Notes: generated by a model not told the origin, from the letters alone. A stretch of DNA of 64,000 nt from Sulfurimonas sp. HSL3-2 (GCF_039645965.1 NZ_CP147917.1:1054001-1118000); one strand, 5' to 3'; positions 8,171 through 18,292 are shown, numbered from the stretch's first letter. Numbers and translations are program-made.

Positions 8171-9024
8171 TAGCTCTCTTTAGAGTGAAGTTGTGCCGCT
8201 TTTAAAGTATTACTTAACAGCATTGAAATAGTCATTGGGCCGACTCCGCCCGGTACCGGAGTGATATATGAACATTTTTGAGATACGTTTTCATAGTCGA
8301 CGTCACCGACAAGCTTTCCGTTATCAGCTCTATTGATTCCGATATCTATGATGATAGCACCCTCTTTAACCATATCTTCTTTGATCAGGTTTATAACACC
8401 CACACCAACTAGAATTATATCAGCATTTAGGGTATGCTTTTTTAAATCATCGGTAAATATATGACAGATCTCTACGGTCGCATTGGCATTTAAAAGAAGA
8501 GAGGCCATCGGTTTTCCAACAATGTTCGAAGCACCTACGACAACACAGTTTTTCCCTTTTAGATCGATATCGTACTCTTTAAAAAGTTCCATGACACCAA
8601 GCGGAGTACACGGTACAAAACCGTCAAGTCCCGTTGTCAGACGTCCGACGTTGTACGGGTGAAAACCGTCGACATCTTTATTTGGAGAGACAAGTTCAAG
8701 CAGTTTTGTCGTATCTATCTGCGAAGGAAGAGGAAGCTGGATGAGAATTCCGTCTATGTTAGGGTTATTATTCATCATCGTAATAGTGTTTTCGATAGCT
8801 TCTTGGGATATGTTAGTAGGCATCTCATGTGTAACTGAGTAAAACCCGACTCTGTCGCAAGCTTTTTTCTTCATGCTTACGTAAGCTTGGCTAGCAGGGT
8901 CGTTTCCAACTAGTACAACAGCTAAACCCGGAACTCTTCCTGTTTGCTCTTTTAACAGTTGTGTGCCTGTTAGTACCTCATTTTCAATTTTTTTTGCTAA
9001 AGTTTTACCGTCAAGAATCTTCAT
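8170..9024 (-). CDS. folD: Bifunctional methylenetetrahydrofolate dehydrogenase/cyclohydrolase
   Basis: This 284-residue enzyme converts 5,10-methylene-THF to 10-formyl-THF using NADP. The catalytic lysine region YVSMKKKACDRVGF, the DGFHPYNVGRL and PCTPLGVMEL motifs, the VVGASNIVGKPMA nucleotide-binding segment and the closing TPVPGGVGPMT motif are all present. It is the first gene of the minus-strand run that continues through lepB, M50, rpiB, apt and trpB to pepA. It is divergent from the cytochrome gene, with a short AT-rich region between them. Confidence 0.97.
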   Translation of the reverse strand: MKILDGKTLAKKIENEVLTGTQLLKEQTGRVPGLAVVLVGNDPASQAYVSMKKKACDRVGFYSVTHEMPTNISQEAIENTITMMNNNPNIDGILIQLPLPSQIDTTKLLELVSPNKDVDGFHPYNVGRLTTGLDGFVPCTPLGVMELFKEYDIDLKGKNCVVVGASNIVGKPMASLLLNANATVEICHIFTDDLKKHTLNADIILVGVGVINLIKEDMVKEGAIIIDIGINRADNGKLVGDVDYENVSQKCSYITPVPGGVGPMTISMLLSNTLKAAQLHSKES

Positions 9025-9085
9025 TTAATCACCATAAATTATTTTTTTGATAATATACCGATAATTGCCTAAAAGGTCGCTTTGA

Positions 9086-9415
9086 ATGAAATTGTTACTA
9101 TTATTAATAACTCCTATATATATATTTGCCGCTGCATCGTTTATTACAGAGGATGAGTATGCATCATCTTTATATAAAAATCCCAGAGGGATAGGGTGTG
9201 ATAAATGTCACGGGGCTGACGGAAAAGGGCTGCTTGTAGCCAAATACGTAAGCAACGGTGTCACAAAGGAGTTTAAAGGTCCCGACATAACGGAACTAGG
9301 ATTTAAAGTCTTTTATGAAGCTCTAGATACGAGAAAAAGCGGAATGCCGAGATACTTTTTGACAAAAGACGAGATAGAGACGCTTTACAAATATCTTCAT
9401 AAGGAGAAGAAGTAA
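9086..9415 (+). CDS. Small secreted c-type cytochrome
   Basis: This 109-residue protein has an N-terminal signal peptide (about residues 1-16, LLLLLITPIYIFAAA). One haem c attachment motif, CDKCH, is at residues 38-42. GMPRYFLTKDEIETLYKYLH near the end resembles the distal Met region and final helix of class I cytochromes c, with the Met as likely sixth ligand. It would carry electrons in the periplasm. The TAA stop overlaps the ATG of the CitE-like gene, so the two are coupled although no functional link is obvious. The exact redox partner is unknown. Confidence 0.82.
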   Translation: MKLLLLLITPIYIFAAASFITEDEYASSLYKNPRGIGCDKCHGADGKGLLVAKYVSNGVTKEFKGPDITELGFKVFYEALDTRKSGMPRYFLTKDEIETLYKYLHKEKK

Positions 9416-10353
9416 TGGATGAGACTCTTTTAAGATCGATTGAAAAAGCGTTGGAAGAAAATGATCTTGCAGCACTAGACAAGATCGCAGTACCAAAGTA
9501 CAGAGTCATCAATAAAAAAGAGGACTACAGGTCTGCGTTGATGCTTTCAGCTCATAATCTCAAACATCTCTTGAAGATCCCTTCGCTTGACGCCGAGTGT
9601 ATCATGCTTAATCTCGAAGACGGAGTATCAAAAGAGCAAAAACCCTTTGCACTTGCTCTTTGTGCTATCTTCTTGTCGCATTATAAAGAGTGTGATAAAA
9701 AGCTTGTCGTGCGTGTTAATGCATTAGATGAAGGTGGATACGATGAGATAACCTATCTAAACCAGTTTATGCCCGATGCTATCCGCGTACCAAAGATAAA
9801 GACTCCAAAAGAGGTAGAAAGTATACTTCATCTATTAAAAGATGAGATAGAACTGCACCTCTCGATAGAGACATGCGAAGCATGGGCAAATCTAGCATCT
9901 TTAAAGGTAGATAAACGGGTAAAAGCATTTTATCTCGGTGTTTTGGACCTGTTTGCCGATATGCGCATTCCGCAATCCCAGATACAACGCGACAACCATA
10001 CATTCTTGTATATGCTAAGCCATTTTCTTGTTACATGTAAAGCCATACATGTAAAGCCTGTCTCGTTCGTGTATCAGGACTTTAAAAATCTTGATGAGTT
10101 TAAGCTGTGGCTTGAAATGGAAAAAAGTATGGGATTTGATGCAAAAGGGTGTATCTCTCCTTCTCAGGTCACGCTGGTAAACGAGGTGTTTAAAGATGAG
10201 ATAGCTGAGATCGAACGTGCAAAAGTCATAGTAAAACTCTTTGAGATGAACAGAGATCTTGGTATTACAGGATTTGTGGACGATGAGTACGGCTTTATAG
10301 ATGAGCCGATCTATAAAGGAGCCTTGGCTGTTTTAAAAGACAAGGATCTTTAA
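9415..10353 (+). CDS. HpcH/HpaI aldolase / CitE-like family protein
   Basis: This 312-residue protein has the TIM-barrel signature of citrate-lyase-beta-like enzymes: MLNLEDGVSKEQK (acidic metal/CoA-binding loop), VVRVNALDEGG, and a DAIRVPKIKTPKEVESI strand. It lacks neighbours encoding citrate lyase alpha, gamma or accessory genes, so classical citrate lyase is unlikely. CitE-like stand-alone proteins act on malyl-CoA, citramalyl-CoA or similar thioesters. One exact and one near copy of TTACATGTAA (10031-10054) are read as VTCKAIHVK. The start overlaps the cytochrome stop by one base. Substrate cannot be determined from sequence. Confidence 0.75.
   Translation: MDETLLRSIEKALEENDLAALDKIAVPKYRVINKKEDYRSALMLSAHNLKHLLKIPSLDAECIMLNLEDGVSKEQKPFALALCAIFLSHYKECDKKLVVRVNALDEGGYDEITYLNQFMPDAIRVPKIKTPKEVESILHLLKDEIELHLSIETCEAWANLASLKVDKRVKAFYLGVLDLFADMRIPQSQIQRDNHTFLYMLSHFLVTCKAIHVKPVSFVYQDFKNLDEFKLWLEMEKSMGFDAKGCISPSQVTLVNEVFKDEIAEIERAKVIVKLFEMNRDLGITGFVDDEYGFIDEPIYKGALAVLKDKDL
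10031..10054. repeat. TTACATGTAA copy plus a one-mismatch copy inside the CitE-like gene
   Basis: An exact copy at 10031-10040 is followed four bases later by ATACATGTAA (10045-10054). The two are read in different frames, as T-C-K and I-H-V-K. Confidence 0.8.
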
Positions 10354-10376
10354 GAACCTTGTCTTACATGTAAGAC
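10341..10376. terminator. Hairpin region between convergent CitE-like gene and pelB
   Basis: CAAGG (10341-10345) pairs with CCTTG (10357-10361) around the CitE-like stop codon. A perfect 16-base palindrome, GTCTTACATGTAAGAC (10361-10376), follows, with an exact TTACATGTAA at 10364-10373. pelB ends at 10378 on the other strand. A bidirectional terminator is plausible. Confidence 0.5.
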
Positions 10377-10377
10377 T

Positions 10378-13158
10378 TTAAGGATGCATATACATAAACT
10401 GGTATCTGAGGAAGATCTCAAAGGTACTGTCTGTCGAACTGTATGTCGTGTTGGAGTAGCTTGCTCCGATGACCATATGGTCTTGATGCCAGACCTTTCC
10501 TCCATACCCGACATTAACAGCGACATTACCGCTTGTATTTAAACTGCTGTAATATCCAGAGACCGAGAAGTAAGGTCTCCATACTCTTGTATATATCTCA
10601 CTGTTTTGCATGCCGTATCTCAGTTCCGTACCGATATTGTAAAAATCACTAGGTAAGACCGGATATACTCCGTTTTGCACCTCATCTATTACGCCGTGAG
10701 TTGTCGAAGTCTCATGGTATATACCGTTATCGACATAAAGGCTGACACCGATGTCGGGATAGCCGTTTCTATACTGTTTGCTTAGTGATAATCTTGCATA
10801 GTCTCCATACCCTATATCGACATTGTCTTGTGAAGAGAAATAGTTTCTTTCATACTCAAATTCAAAGGATGTAGAATCTAAAATACTCCATATTATATTG
10901 GCACCAAGCATATCTTTTTTACCTGCGGCTGAGAGCTGCGCCGTATCATCTGCATTCATATTTTTTTCCAGTATGATATCTGCTTCAAGGTCGGTACTGA
11001 TCTGTGAGTGCAGTGTTAGTCCGTATACAGGATAGCTTTTAAGAAAAGCCTTATATCCTCCATGAGCCTGAATATATGACCTGTCAAATCTTTTTCTCAG
11101 AGCTACATCTCCCTCTACCGTATCGGCTTTTAGATGGTCCAGTGTATCTGTATCTAAAGAGCTGTTGTTGAAATATCCTGCTGAAGTAAATAGATCCCAG
11201 CCACCCGGTATATAGGTTCTGTTTCCTACTTTTGCATATTTTTGCAGCAACGGTTTTCTGCTGTAGTATGAGAATTGCGAGTCAAACTGATCTCCTCTTT
11301 GTTTTGAGAGGTCGATCTGCTGCATATAAGCATCTTGGTCGTAACTATTCTTGTCAAGCATATTATAGTTCAAGGTTTGAGCAAGGGCTAGTTGTCCGTC
11401 ATCTCTAGCTGCAGCAGATGTATCGGCCTGAGTATATTTATTCAGATTCTCATCAATTGCGTTTTCTATGTTTGTATGATGTTGAAAGAGCAGGGCGTCA
11501 TTAAACCTCATCCATAACTGTTTATTTCTTATCTTATTATAGATACCATGACTTTTCTCATCAGCATTATTGGTAGTAGCCCAAGTGTATGATATATCGT
11601 CATAGTCGCCTGATGTCATATGCTTTTTAGCAAACTGAAGATCATTGTTAAACTTATCTGCATCGACTACAGGCATTGCTGCGTTTAGGTATGATACCCA
11701 GTATTCATTCGTCAACATCACCTCTTTATGCATAGACACCTGCATCTGCAGGTCTTTAAGGATCTCTTTTAGCTTTTTAATATATCCGCCTTCATTGTTT
11801 TGGCTCTGATATATATATGCTTGCAAGAATTTAAAGTCAGTAGAACCCGTAAGACTTTTATGGTTGTCTATGACTTTTTTCATGTAGTAATCGGCACTGT
11901 CGACTTCATTTAACTGATAGTATGCTGTTGCAAAAGGGATATAAAAGACAGATTCGACATTGCCCTTATCCTCAATATTATGCATCAGCTCTTTTATCTC
12001 TTTATTCATATCATGGTCAAGGTAAAAGTAAAATACATTCAGTTGTATATCTAAGTTGCCCTTGCCTAGAAACAGCGCTTTATTTAAAGCTTCCACTGCT
12101 AAATAGCGGTTATTATAATGCAGATAGACATCAGCTTTGATTATCCAGTAGTTGGCTTCATTTTTTATCGTGTCATTAGAGTCGTCTATCCGTGTTATCG
12201 CATCTTGAAGTTTTTTATACTCGTTTAACTTTATCGCACTGTTTGCAAAATCATAAAAAAGATATGAGAGTTTATATTTTGAATATGCTTCATCAGCTGT
12301 TTTTGAACCTAAAGCAGGATTGAGAGTCTCATATACGCGCATCACTCTTTCATAGTCTGCCAATCTTGCCTGATCGTTTTGTATTAAAAATGCCGAAGCT
12401 TCCATTGAGGTCTTATAGTCTTGCATATACCAGCTCAGGTCGCTTAGTAACTGGTAATATCTTACATTATCTTTGCCCGGAGGTGTTTTGACAAATAAAA
12501 GAGCATTATATGATGACTTCAGATCCTTTTTCATGTAGTAGTAATATGACACTAAAGTGGCGTTTTGTGTACTGTACAGCTTCTGGTTTTCAATTATATT
12601 GACTACTCTTTTAGCAGAATTCAGGTCACCGGTATCCAGGTACAACTGCAACTCTTGTGTAAGCAGAGCTGTTTTTCGCTTATCTTTTTCATACTCGATA
12701 TTTAATATCTTCGCTGCTTTTTCAGGTGTTCCCAGCTGGTTCTCTATAAAGATCATCATCTTGATGTTTTCTTCATTAGGATTTACTCTGGCTTTTTGTA
12801 TGACAAGGTCTTCTATCTTCTGATATTGATACATACTTAGACCGTAAGTAATGATCTCATCCCTTAACTTCAAGTCATGATTTTTTTGATACAGTTCTAT
12901 CTCAAACTGTACTGCTTCTTGAGGATGATTGGTCCATTTCGCAGTCTCTACCGCCTGCTTATTCCAATAAATAGATTTAGGATACTTCTTATAGCCTATA
13001 AGAGCGACCTTGTAAGCATTATCCGTGTCACCTTTGTATAAAAAAGATTGGATCATCAACTTCAACTCTTCGTTATTGTAGGCGTTAAAGTTTGCTTGAG
13101 ATATATCTTTAGCGACGATAGTTGAGAAAAATATGATTATTAAAAGTAAAGTACGCAT
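10378..13158 (-). CDS. pelB: PelB C-terminal part: secreted TPR and outer-membrane beta-barrel
   Basis: This 926-residue protein starts with a signal peptide (MRTLLLIIIFFSTIVA). About 600 residues of helical TPR-like repeats follow, then a C-terminal beta-strand-rich barrel ending in an aromatic strand (EIFLRYQFMYMHP). In Pseudomonas, PelB is one protein of about 1190 residues that forms the outer-membrane channel, with periplasmic TPRs that guide Pel to PelA. Here the same architecture is divided: this gene carries most TPRs and the pore, and the upstream gene carries a membrane anchor with more TPRs. The ATG overlaps the previous stop as TAATG. Identification as PelB rests on architecture and operon context, since sequence conservation in this family is low. 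Confidence 0.82.
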   Translation of the reverse strand: MRTLLLIIIFFSTIVAKDISQANFNAYNNEELKLMIQSFLYKGDTDNAYKVALIGYKKYPKSIYWNKQAVETAKWTNHPQEAVQFEIELYQKNHDLKLRDEIITYGLSMYQYQKIEDLVIQKARVNPNEENIKMMIFIENQLGTPEKAAKILNIEYEKDKRKTALLTQELQLYLDTGDLNSAKRVVNIIENQKLYSTQNATLVSYYYYMKKDLKSSYNALLFVKTPPGKDNVRYYQLLSDLSWYMQDYKTSMEASAFLIQNDQARLADYERVMRVYETLNPALGSKTADEAYSKYKLSYLFYDFANSAIKLNEYKKLQDAITRIDDSNDTIKNEANYWIIKADVYLHYNNRYLAVEALNKALFLGKGNLDIQLNVFYFYLDHDMNKEIKELMHNIEDKGNVESVFYIPFATAYYQLNEVDSADYYMKKVIDNHKSLTGSTDFKFLQAYIYQSQNNEGGYIKKLKEILKDLQMQVSMHKEVMLTNEYWVSYLNAAMPVVDADKFNNDLQFAKKHMTSGDYDDISYTWATTNNADEKSHGIYNKIRNKQLWMRFNDALLFQHHTNIENAIDENLNKYTQADTSAAARDDGQLALAQTLNYNMLDKNSYDQDAYMQQIDLSKQRGDQFDSQFSYYSRKPLLQKYAKVGNRTYIPGGWDLFTSAGYFNNSSLDTDTLDHLKADTVEGDVALRKRFDRSYIQAHGGYKAFLKSYPVYGLTLHSQISTDLEADIILEKNMNADDTAQLSAAGKKDMLGANIIWSILDSTSFEFEYERNYFSSQDNVDIGYGDYARLSLSKQYRNGYPDIGVSLYVDNGIYHETSTTHGVIDEVQNGVYPVLPSDFYNIGTELRYGMQNSEIYTRVWRPYFSVSGYYSSLNTSGNVAVNVGYGGKVWHQDHMVIGASYSNTTYSSTDSTFEIFLRYQFMYMHP

Positions 13159-14210
13159 TATTTTATCTTTTGTGTTAATATTTTTTTAGATAGATCATTG
13201 GCTTTTTTCAGATCATTGGCCGCAAGATAGAGTTTGAGTAAAAAGACTCTTACCTGAGTGTCCTTTAGATATCGATTTTCATATCTATAGCCCAAAGCAA
13301 CAGCTTCTTTCATCAAACTACCTGCCTGTAAGGATTTTAAAGCTTCTATGAAGTATCTTTTTTTATCGTTACTTGCATTTGATCTGTTATAAAGCTGCAT
13401 ATATGTCTGTGACGCTGCTTGATAACTTTCCGTTGCAAGATAAAACTCAGCCAGTTTTTCTCCCCATTTAAATGAAGTTTGGGCATGTGCTTTTAGCAGT
13501 TCCTCTGCATCTTTTAGATTGTCTTTTTTCATATAATAGTTGTACTCTGCTAAGATCCAATTATCTCTATTGTCAATATCTTTTGTTTGTAAGGTATCCA
13601 GATAGTTGATGACCTCCGGTCCATAATCTAACTTATCTGCCAGATAATAAGCATCCGTGAGCAGTTTGATATCATTTGGAGCGTACGAGATCTTCTCTTT
13701 TAAGAGTCTAAAGGTATAGCCAGTCATCCCTAAGAAAAAAGATTCGTTATAAAACTCATTTAGGTTCTCTTTCGAGTAGTAAACGTTATCGACAATATTT
13801 TTAAAGATGTCACGTAGATCGTCCTTGATCTGAGCTTTTTGTTTCTCATCTTTTACGACGTAATATCTCTCTTTTGCAAGTTTATAGCTTAAAAGGCTGG
13901 CATTTTTTCTTATTTCAGGGTTTTCGCTGCTCATAAGAGGTTTTAACAGACCGTATGAAGCTATCAGCTTTCCGGCTTTATAGTTGTTGTTAGCAATAAG
14001 CAGTATTAACGACTCATTTGACGGATCCTGTTTTAACATGTTTTGTAGATACACCATATTCAGATCATTGTTTGAAGTGTCTTGTAATATCTGCTCTTTT
14101 AAGAGATTTTTAGGATATAAGACAAACAATACAACGCTAAAAGCTATAAAAATAAGTACGATCTCTTTATATGTTGCTACATATACTTTTTTATCATCTG
14201 CAAGAAACAT
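13158..14210 (-). CDS. pelB: PelB N-terminal part: inner-membrane-anchored TPR protein
   Basis: This 350-residue protein has one N-terminal membrane helix (about residues 14-33, IVLIFIAFSVVLFVLYP). Helical repeats typical of TPRs follow. It matches the N-terminal anchor and first TPRs of PelB. The gene ends exactly where the barrel gene begins (TAATG), and that gene has its own signal peptide. The split therefore looks like two genuine genes rather than a sequencing frameshift. The start overlaps pelA by 17 bases. Length of the two products together (about 1,276) is near that of full PelB. Function as a periplasmic scaffold between PelA and the pore is inferred. Confidence 0.75.
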   Translation of the reverse strand: MFLADDKKVYVATYKEIVLIFIAFSVVLFVLYPKNLLKEQILQDTSNNDLNMVYLQNMLKQDPSNESLILLIANNNYKAGKLIASYGLLKPLMSSENPEIRKNASLLSYKLAKERYYVVKDEKQKAQIKDDLRDIFKNIVDNVYYSKENLNEFYNESFFLGMTGYTFRLLKEKISYAPNDIKLLTDAYYLADKLDYGPEVINYLDTLQTKDIDNRDNWILAEYNYYMKKDNLKDAEELLKAHAQTSFKWGEKLAEFYLATESYQAASQTYMQLYNRSNASNDKKRYFIEALKSLQAGSLMKEAVALGYRYENRYLKDTQVRVFLLKLYLAANDLKKANDLSKKILTQKIK

Positions 14211-16941
14211 TTACTGTTGCCTCCTTTATATTTTTATAGTTTAGATAGACCTCATTGCCTTCTGTCCTTCTACTTGTCTCAACAGGTTTTGAACTCATTG
14301 TGCACTCCTTTGGCAGGTTGAAATGCAATCTCAGGTCGACGTATCCTTTAAAAGAAAGCTGACCGTTTTTACTTTGGATCACTTCGGCATTTGCATCTAT
14401 CAGATATGCGGCATCTTGTCTTTTTGTCGATACACGCAACATTTGAGCCTCTGAGTCGTCAAGATGATAGTATGTATGATCCTCAAAATGTTTAAACCCT
14501 AAGACTCCTTTTGAATTTTTAAAGTCAGCAGTATAACCGCGTTTTTCCAGTCTTACCGTATGAAGATCCTTCATTCCGCTAAATAACCATTCATCACTAT
14601 CATTTGCTATGGATGCAGTGTAGTAATCCATCGCTTTTAAGATGTATTCTGAGGTAAATATCGGAAACGTGTTTTGTTTCAGCGCCCAGTCAAAGACATC
14701 TTTTAGAGCATTTAACGAAGCTCTTTTAGAGCCTGAATATTGATGAAAATAGATGTCTATAGGCTTAAAGCGGCGAGGGGAGTCCGTAAGCTCAAATGTC
14801 TGTATCACTTTTTTATATCCCCAAAACGGTCCATCCCAATCATTTGTATAGACATTCTCATTTTGAGCACCTGTATATATTTGATAGTAGTCACCGCGTT
14901 CAAGACCTATCGGTGATATAAGCGACTGCCATGGCGATGAGTTTGATATCGTAGTATCGCCGCCGTTGATATTTAAAAGATTGTGCTTATATACATATTC
15001 CAATACATCTTCGGGAGGTCTACACTCTCCGGTCCAGAAAATAGTTTTAGCCATAAGCTCAGCAGGTTTGTTCTTTGGCATTAGATCATTGTTTATATAG
15101 TTTAAAGATCCTAGTATCTCTCTGTCAATAGAAAACTCATATCCTTTTACGTCCAGTCTATATTTCGCATCTAAATTGCCGTCTTTTATCTCTCCCCATG
15201 AAAATGGATGACTGAACGTATGTGAAGCACCCTCTACATTAGGAAGTGCATATATTTTTTTTGCTATTTTTACCAGTTGCGGCGATATTTTCGGATATAA
15301 ACCGTCCGGTTCGATCTCTGCACCGATTGTAGAAACCGATATAGGGATCTTATATTTGCTAAAAACACTTTCATACAGCGATTCTCCGGAGAACATAGTC
15401 GGATTCCACTCGGTCATGTTCATGATCCCGTCACCGTCTACATGTGAGAAAAGGATCCTGTCTCCATTTTCCGTAGTAGTATCCGGAACGATCAAAGGTT
15501 TCAAATCTAACGCCTTTACAAAAAACTTAAACGGATCTATGACCCAGATATTATTATCATCCATCTCTGTCATAAATGCATCACCGACAGCATAGCCGCC
15601 CCACGGTGTAATAGCTGCCAGTGTAGAACTGTTGCCGTTTGTATCTTCTATCCTTAGTAACGGTCTTACATTTTTCGCAGTCAAGTAATACCCTATGTTC
15701 TTAGGTACTGCCATCTCAAAACCCATCATCTTGTCTTGATATGTGACCTTGTTTTTTTGAAGATTATTGCTTATATTCTCTACGACTTGAATCCCAAGAG
15801 GGTTTAAAATATTTGGAGTGATCTCGATACCGAAATTATTTACAAATACGACTTTGATACCGATATTTTTCAGCTCGGCAGCCCATTTTATGAGCTCATC
15901 GGGTTTTTTATAGTACTCAGACAGCCATACGACTACACCGGCGTATTGGCTCATATCTTCTAGTTTCGGCAGTCCCTCTTTGTTGATATCATGAAGTTTT
16001 TGAATGTATCCCATATATTCAAGAGGCAGAGCGCCGTACTGATGAGCTGATTGAGTGATCCTGTCATGTTCCGTTTCATCGATCAAGGTCAGTATCTCTC
16101 TTTTTAAAGCATTTTTGGATGATCTACCATATATGTTTAGATCTCTATCCGAGACATAGGGAATAAAGCCTTGTTTTTTGATCTTTTGAACCAGTTCATC
16201 GGCTTTATTCATCTCGTTATACGGGAGATAGTCGACAGCGATGATATCAAGACCGTAGCCTTTTGCTTTTTTTATCTGCTTATCCAGCCAGTTTCTTTCA
16301 TCAGCCGAGACTGTCTCATATCCAAGTTTTTTGTTTTCTATACCATGGTAATACGATTCAAATAAAACAGCCTGCAGGCTGTTATGGATCTTATCCATGA
16401 TCTCAAAGCCACGGTTTACGATCAGCTTTGAGTGCGGATATTTTTCATGAAACCTATTTATAAAAGATGCCAAGGCATTTTCATATACAGCACGATCTTC
16501 TTTTGTTTTAGCTGCTAACTGGTATGAATCCAATGTATCGAAGAAAAAGTTTTGAAACCCTTTGTCTATCTGCGGTTCTATCATCTTTTTAAATAAAAAC
16601 TCTTGATAGTGCGGATCTCTTATATCCATGACTTCTGAATTCCATGCTTTATTTTCAGTCAGAATCCAGGCTTTGTCTATCTGCGAATACTCTTTAGTAT
16701 CTTTATCGATCTCACCGATACTGACATAAGCATACATCTTGTCTTTATAGACGGAAAAACCGTGGCTATGAGTATTGATATTGTCCGGTTGAACGATTAT
16801 ATAGTCATGTATGCCTACCATAGGGTAAGAGATATGCTCACCGTAATATAAAATAGCACTCTTGTCTTGAAGTGATGCATGAGCAAAGTTAAAAAATAAT
16901 AGTAGAGCTAAAACAACTCTATTGCAACATAAATGTTTCAT
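14194..16941 (-). CDS. pelA: PelA: periplasmic Pel hydrolase/deacetylase
   Basis: This 915-residue protein begins at the ATG at 16941, which gives a clean signal peptide (MKHLCCNRVV... ending FAHA); an upstream ATG at 16962 adds seven residues. An N-terminal GH166-like hydrolase domain carries E195 in VLFESYYHG, and a CE4-like deacetylase domain carries D502 and D504 (HVDGDGIMN) with H574 and H578 (ASHTFSHPF). These line up, at a constant offset of 23-26 residues, with E218, D528, D530, H600 and H604 of Pseudomonas PelA as I recall them. A C-terminal beta-rich domain follows. PelA trims and partly deacetylates the GalNAc-rich polymer in the periplasm. It overlaps pelG upstream and pelB downstream. 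Confidence 0.93.
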   Translation of the reverse strand: MKHLCCNRVVLALLLFFNFAHASLQDKSAILYYGEHISYPMVGIHDYIIVQPDNINTHSHGFSVYKDKMYAYVSIGEIDKDTKEYSQIDKAWILTENKAWNSEVMDIRDPHYQEFLFKKMIEPQIDKGFQNFFFDTLDSYQLAAKTKEDRAVYENALASFINRFHEKYPHSKLIVNRGFEIMDKIHNSLQAVLFESYYHGIENKKLGYETVSADERNWLDKQIKKAKGYGLDIIAVDYLPYNEMNKADELVQKIKKQGFIPYVSDRDLNIYGRSSKNALKREILTLIDETEHDRITQSAHQYGALPLEYMGYIQKLHDINKEGLPKLEDMSQYAGVVVWLSEYYKKPDELIKWAAELKNIGIKVVFVNNFGIEITPNILNPLGIQVVENISNNLQKNKVTYQDKMMGFEMAVPKNIGYYLTAKNVRPLLRIEDTNGNSSTLAAITPWGGYAVGDAFMTEMDDNNIWVIDPFKFFVKALDLKPLIVPDTTTENGDRILFSHVDGDGIMNMTEWNPTMFSGESLYESVFSKYKIPISVSTIGAEIEPDGLYPKISPQLVKIAKKIYALPNVEGASHTFSHPFSWGEIKDGNLDAKYRLDVKGYEFSIDREILGSLNYINNDLMPKNKPAELMAKTIFWTGECRPPEDVLEYVYKHNLLNINGGDTTISNSSPWQSLISPIGLERGDYYQIYTGAQNENVYTNDWDGPFWGYKKVIQTFELTDSPRRFKPIDIYFHQYSGSKRASLNALKDVFDWALKQNTFPIFTSEYILKAMDYYTASIANDSDEWLFSGMKDLHTVRLEKRGYTADFKNSKGVLGFKHFEDHTYYHLDDSEAQMLRVSTKRQDAAYLIDANAEVIQSKNGQLSFKGYVDLRLHFNLPKECTMSSKPVETSRRTEGNEVYLNYKNIKEATVNVSCR

Positions 16942-18292
16942 AATCCAACCCATCCAATTCATTTCTGATAACGATTAAACTCGCTATAAAGACTATAAGC
17001 AATGACACCGTATACCCGTATCCAAACATTGTAGGACCCATGTATATGGAAGCCAGAGTCAAAATAGTGTTTAAGACAAAAAAAGCGATACTAAGCCACA
17101 TTGCGACCTTTCTTCTGTCTAAATAATAAAGTATTGCCAGAATCGACATAAATGCCAGCTGCAGCATAGCACCTATCGTTAAAATATAGAGCAGTCCAAG
17201 ATACAGATGAGGAATGTTCAGCATGTCAAAAACGGTGTCTACCGTTAAGAACAGAAATATATCCAGTATCCCCTGTATCATAATGATCTCGTGTATAGCG
17301 TGGCGTACCACTCTTATCATATCGTTTTTATATCTTTGTATAAGTCCCAGTGTACCGCCGTTTCTAACTGCATCATAGTAAAGATTGTACTTTTCTGAAA
17401 AGTTGACCTCAAGACGGTAGAAAAAGACTGCCATCCCCGGTAAAATGGAGAGATATGCCAAGAAGATAGGTATATCGTAAACTATGGATGCATGCAGCTT
17501 TCCTATGACTTCCGTCCCTGTTAGCGGGTGATACCAGAAGATAAATTTGTCTACCCATGAACCAAGATTATAAGCCAGCCCCGCAATACCGAGAGACCAG
17601 TAAAAATTCGGTTTTAGAAAGAAATTCAGTTTCATAAACACAGACGAGTTGTACGATTTGATGATAAGGGACATCAAGATCGTAAACAAAGTGGCATTAC
17701 CGGTTAAAAATATAAAGATAAGACTCTCCACATTTTTTCCGTACATATATGAAAATACGACTATTAACAGATAAGAGATGAAGTATGCCGCTACTACACG
17801 TTTATACAGTTTCAGACTTGCTGCGAGAATACTTGATATCCACACGCCGCAAAGTATTAAGAATGTAGCGATGACACTAAGAAGAAAGAAGATGCTTTGA
17901 TCTTTAAACACCCAAAATACAATAGGAGTGATCAAAGGCGCTCCGATCAGCCACGATGTAAATATCGCACCGAAATATGCCGGCAGTATCTCTTCCTCTC
18001 TCTTTTCAAATATAAGGTCTGCAATATATCTTGTAAAAGGCAGCTGGAGCATACCTGTTACAATAAGACTCGATGCCAATGCGATGGCATAAGTGATGAC
18101 GATCTGAAATCTTGCGACTTCACCAAAGCTTTCAAGATTGATGATATTCACAAATCCGACTAAAAAGATGGCGATGATGGATATGACCCAGGGGCCTGAA
18201 CTGAGTATCGCAGATTCACCATATACTTTTACTAAAGATAAAAGACTGCCTCTTTTTAAGACTTTTTTTAGTTCAAAACCTATACCAGCCAT
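16919..18292 (-). CDS. pelG: PelG: polytopic exopolysaccharide transporter
   Basis: This 457-residue integral membrane protein has about twelve hydrophobic segments and starts MAGIGFELKKVLKRGSLLSL, the conserved amphipathic entry of PelG. PelG is a MATE/Wzx-related protein that, with PelD, PelE and PelF, moves Pel across the inner membrane. Its ATG overlaps the pelF stop as TAATG, and its end overlaps the pelA start by about 23 bases. Such overlaps suggest tight translational coupling and fixed stoichiometry. Confidence 0.92.
   Translation of the reverse strand: MAGIGFELKKVLKRGSLLSLVKVYGESAILSSGPWVISIIAIFLVGFVNIINLESFGEVARFQIVITYAIALASSLIVTGMLQLPFTRYIADLIFEKREEEILPAYFGAIFTSWLIGAPLITPIVFWVFKDQSIFFLLSVIATFLILCGVWISSILAASLKLYKRVVAAYFISYLLIVVFSYMYGKNVESLIFIFLTGNATLFTILMSLIIKSYNSSVFMKLNFFLKPNFYWSLGIAGLAYNLGSWVDKFIFWYHPLTGTEVIGKLHASIVYDIPIFLAYLSILPGMAVFFYRLEVNFSEKYNLYYDAVRNGGTLGLIQRYKNDMIRVVRHAIHEIIMIQGILDIFLFLTVDTVFDMLNIPHLYLGLLYILTIGAMLQLAFMSILAILYYLDRRKVAMWLSIAFFVLNTILTLASIYMGPTMFGYGYTVSLLIVFIASLIVIRNELDGLDYETFMLQ

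Noticed and set aside
10378-14210. pelB as a frameshifted pseudogene
   Set aside because: The second part has its own ATG in a TAATG overlap and its own signal peptide, and both parts are intact along their lengths. Two genes are more likely than one broken gene.
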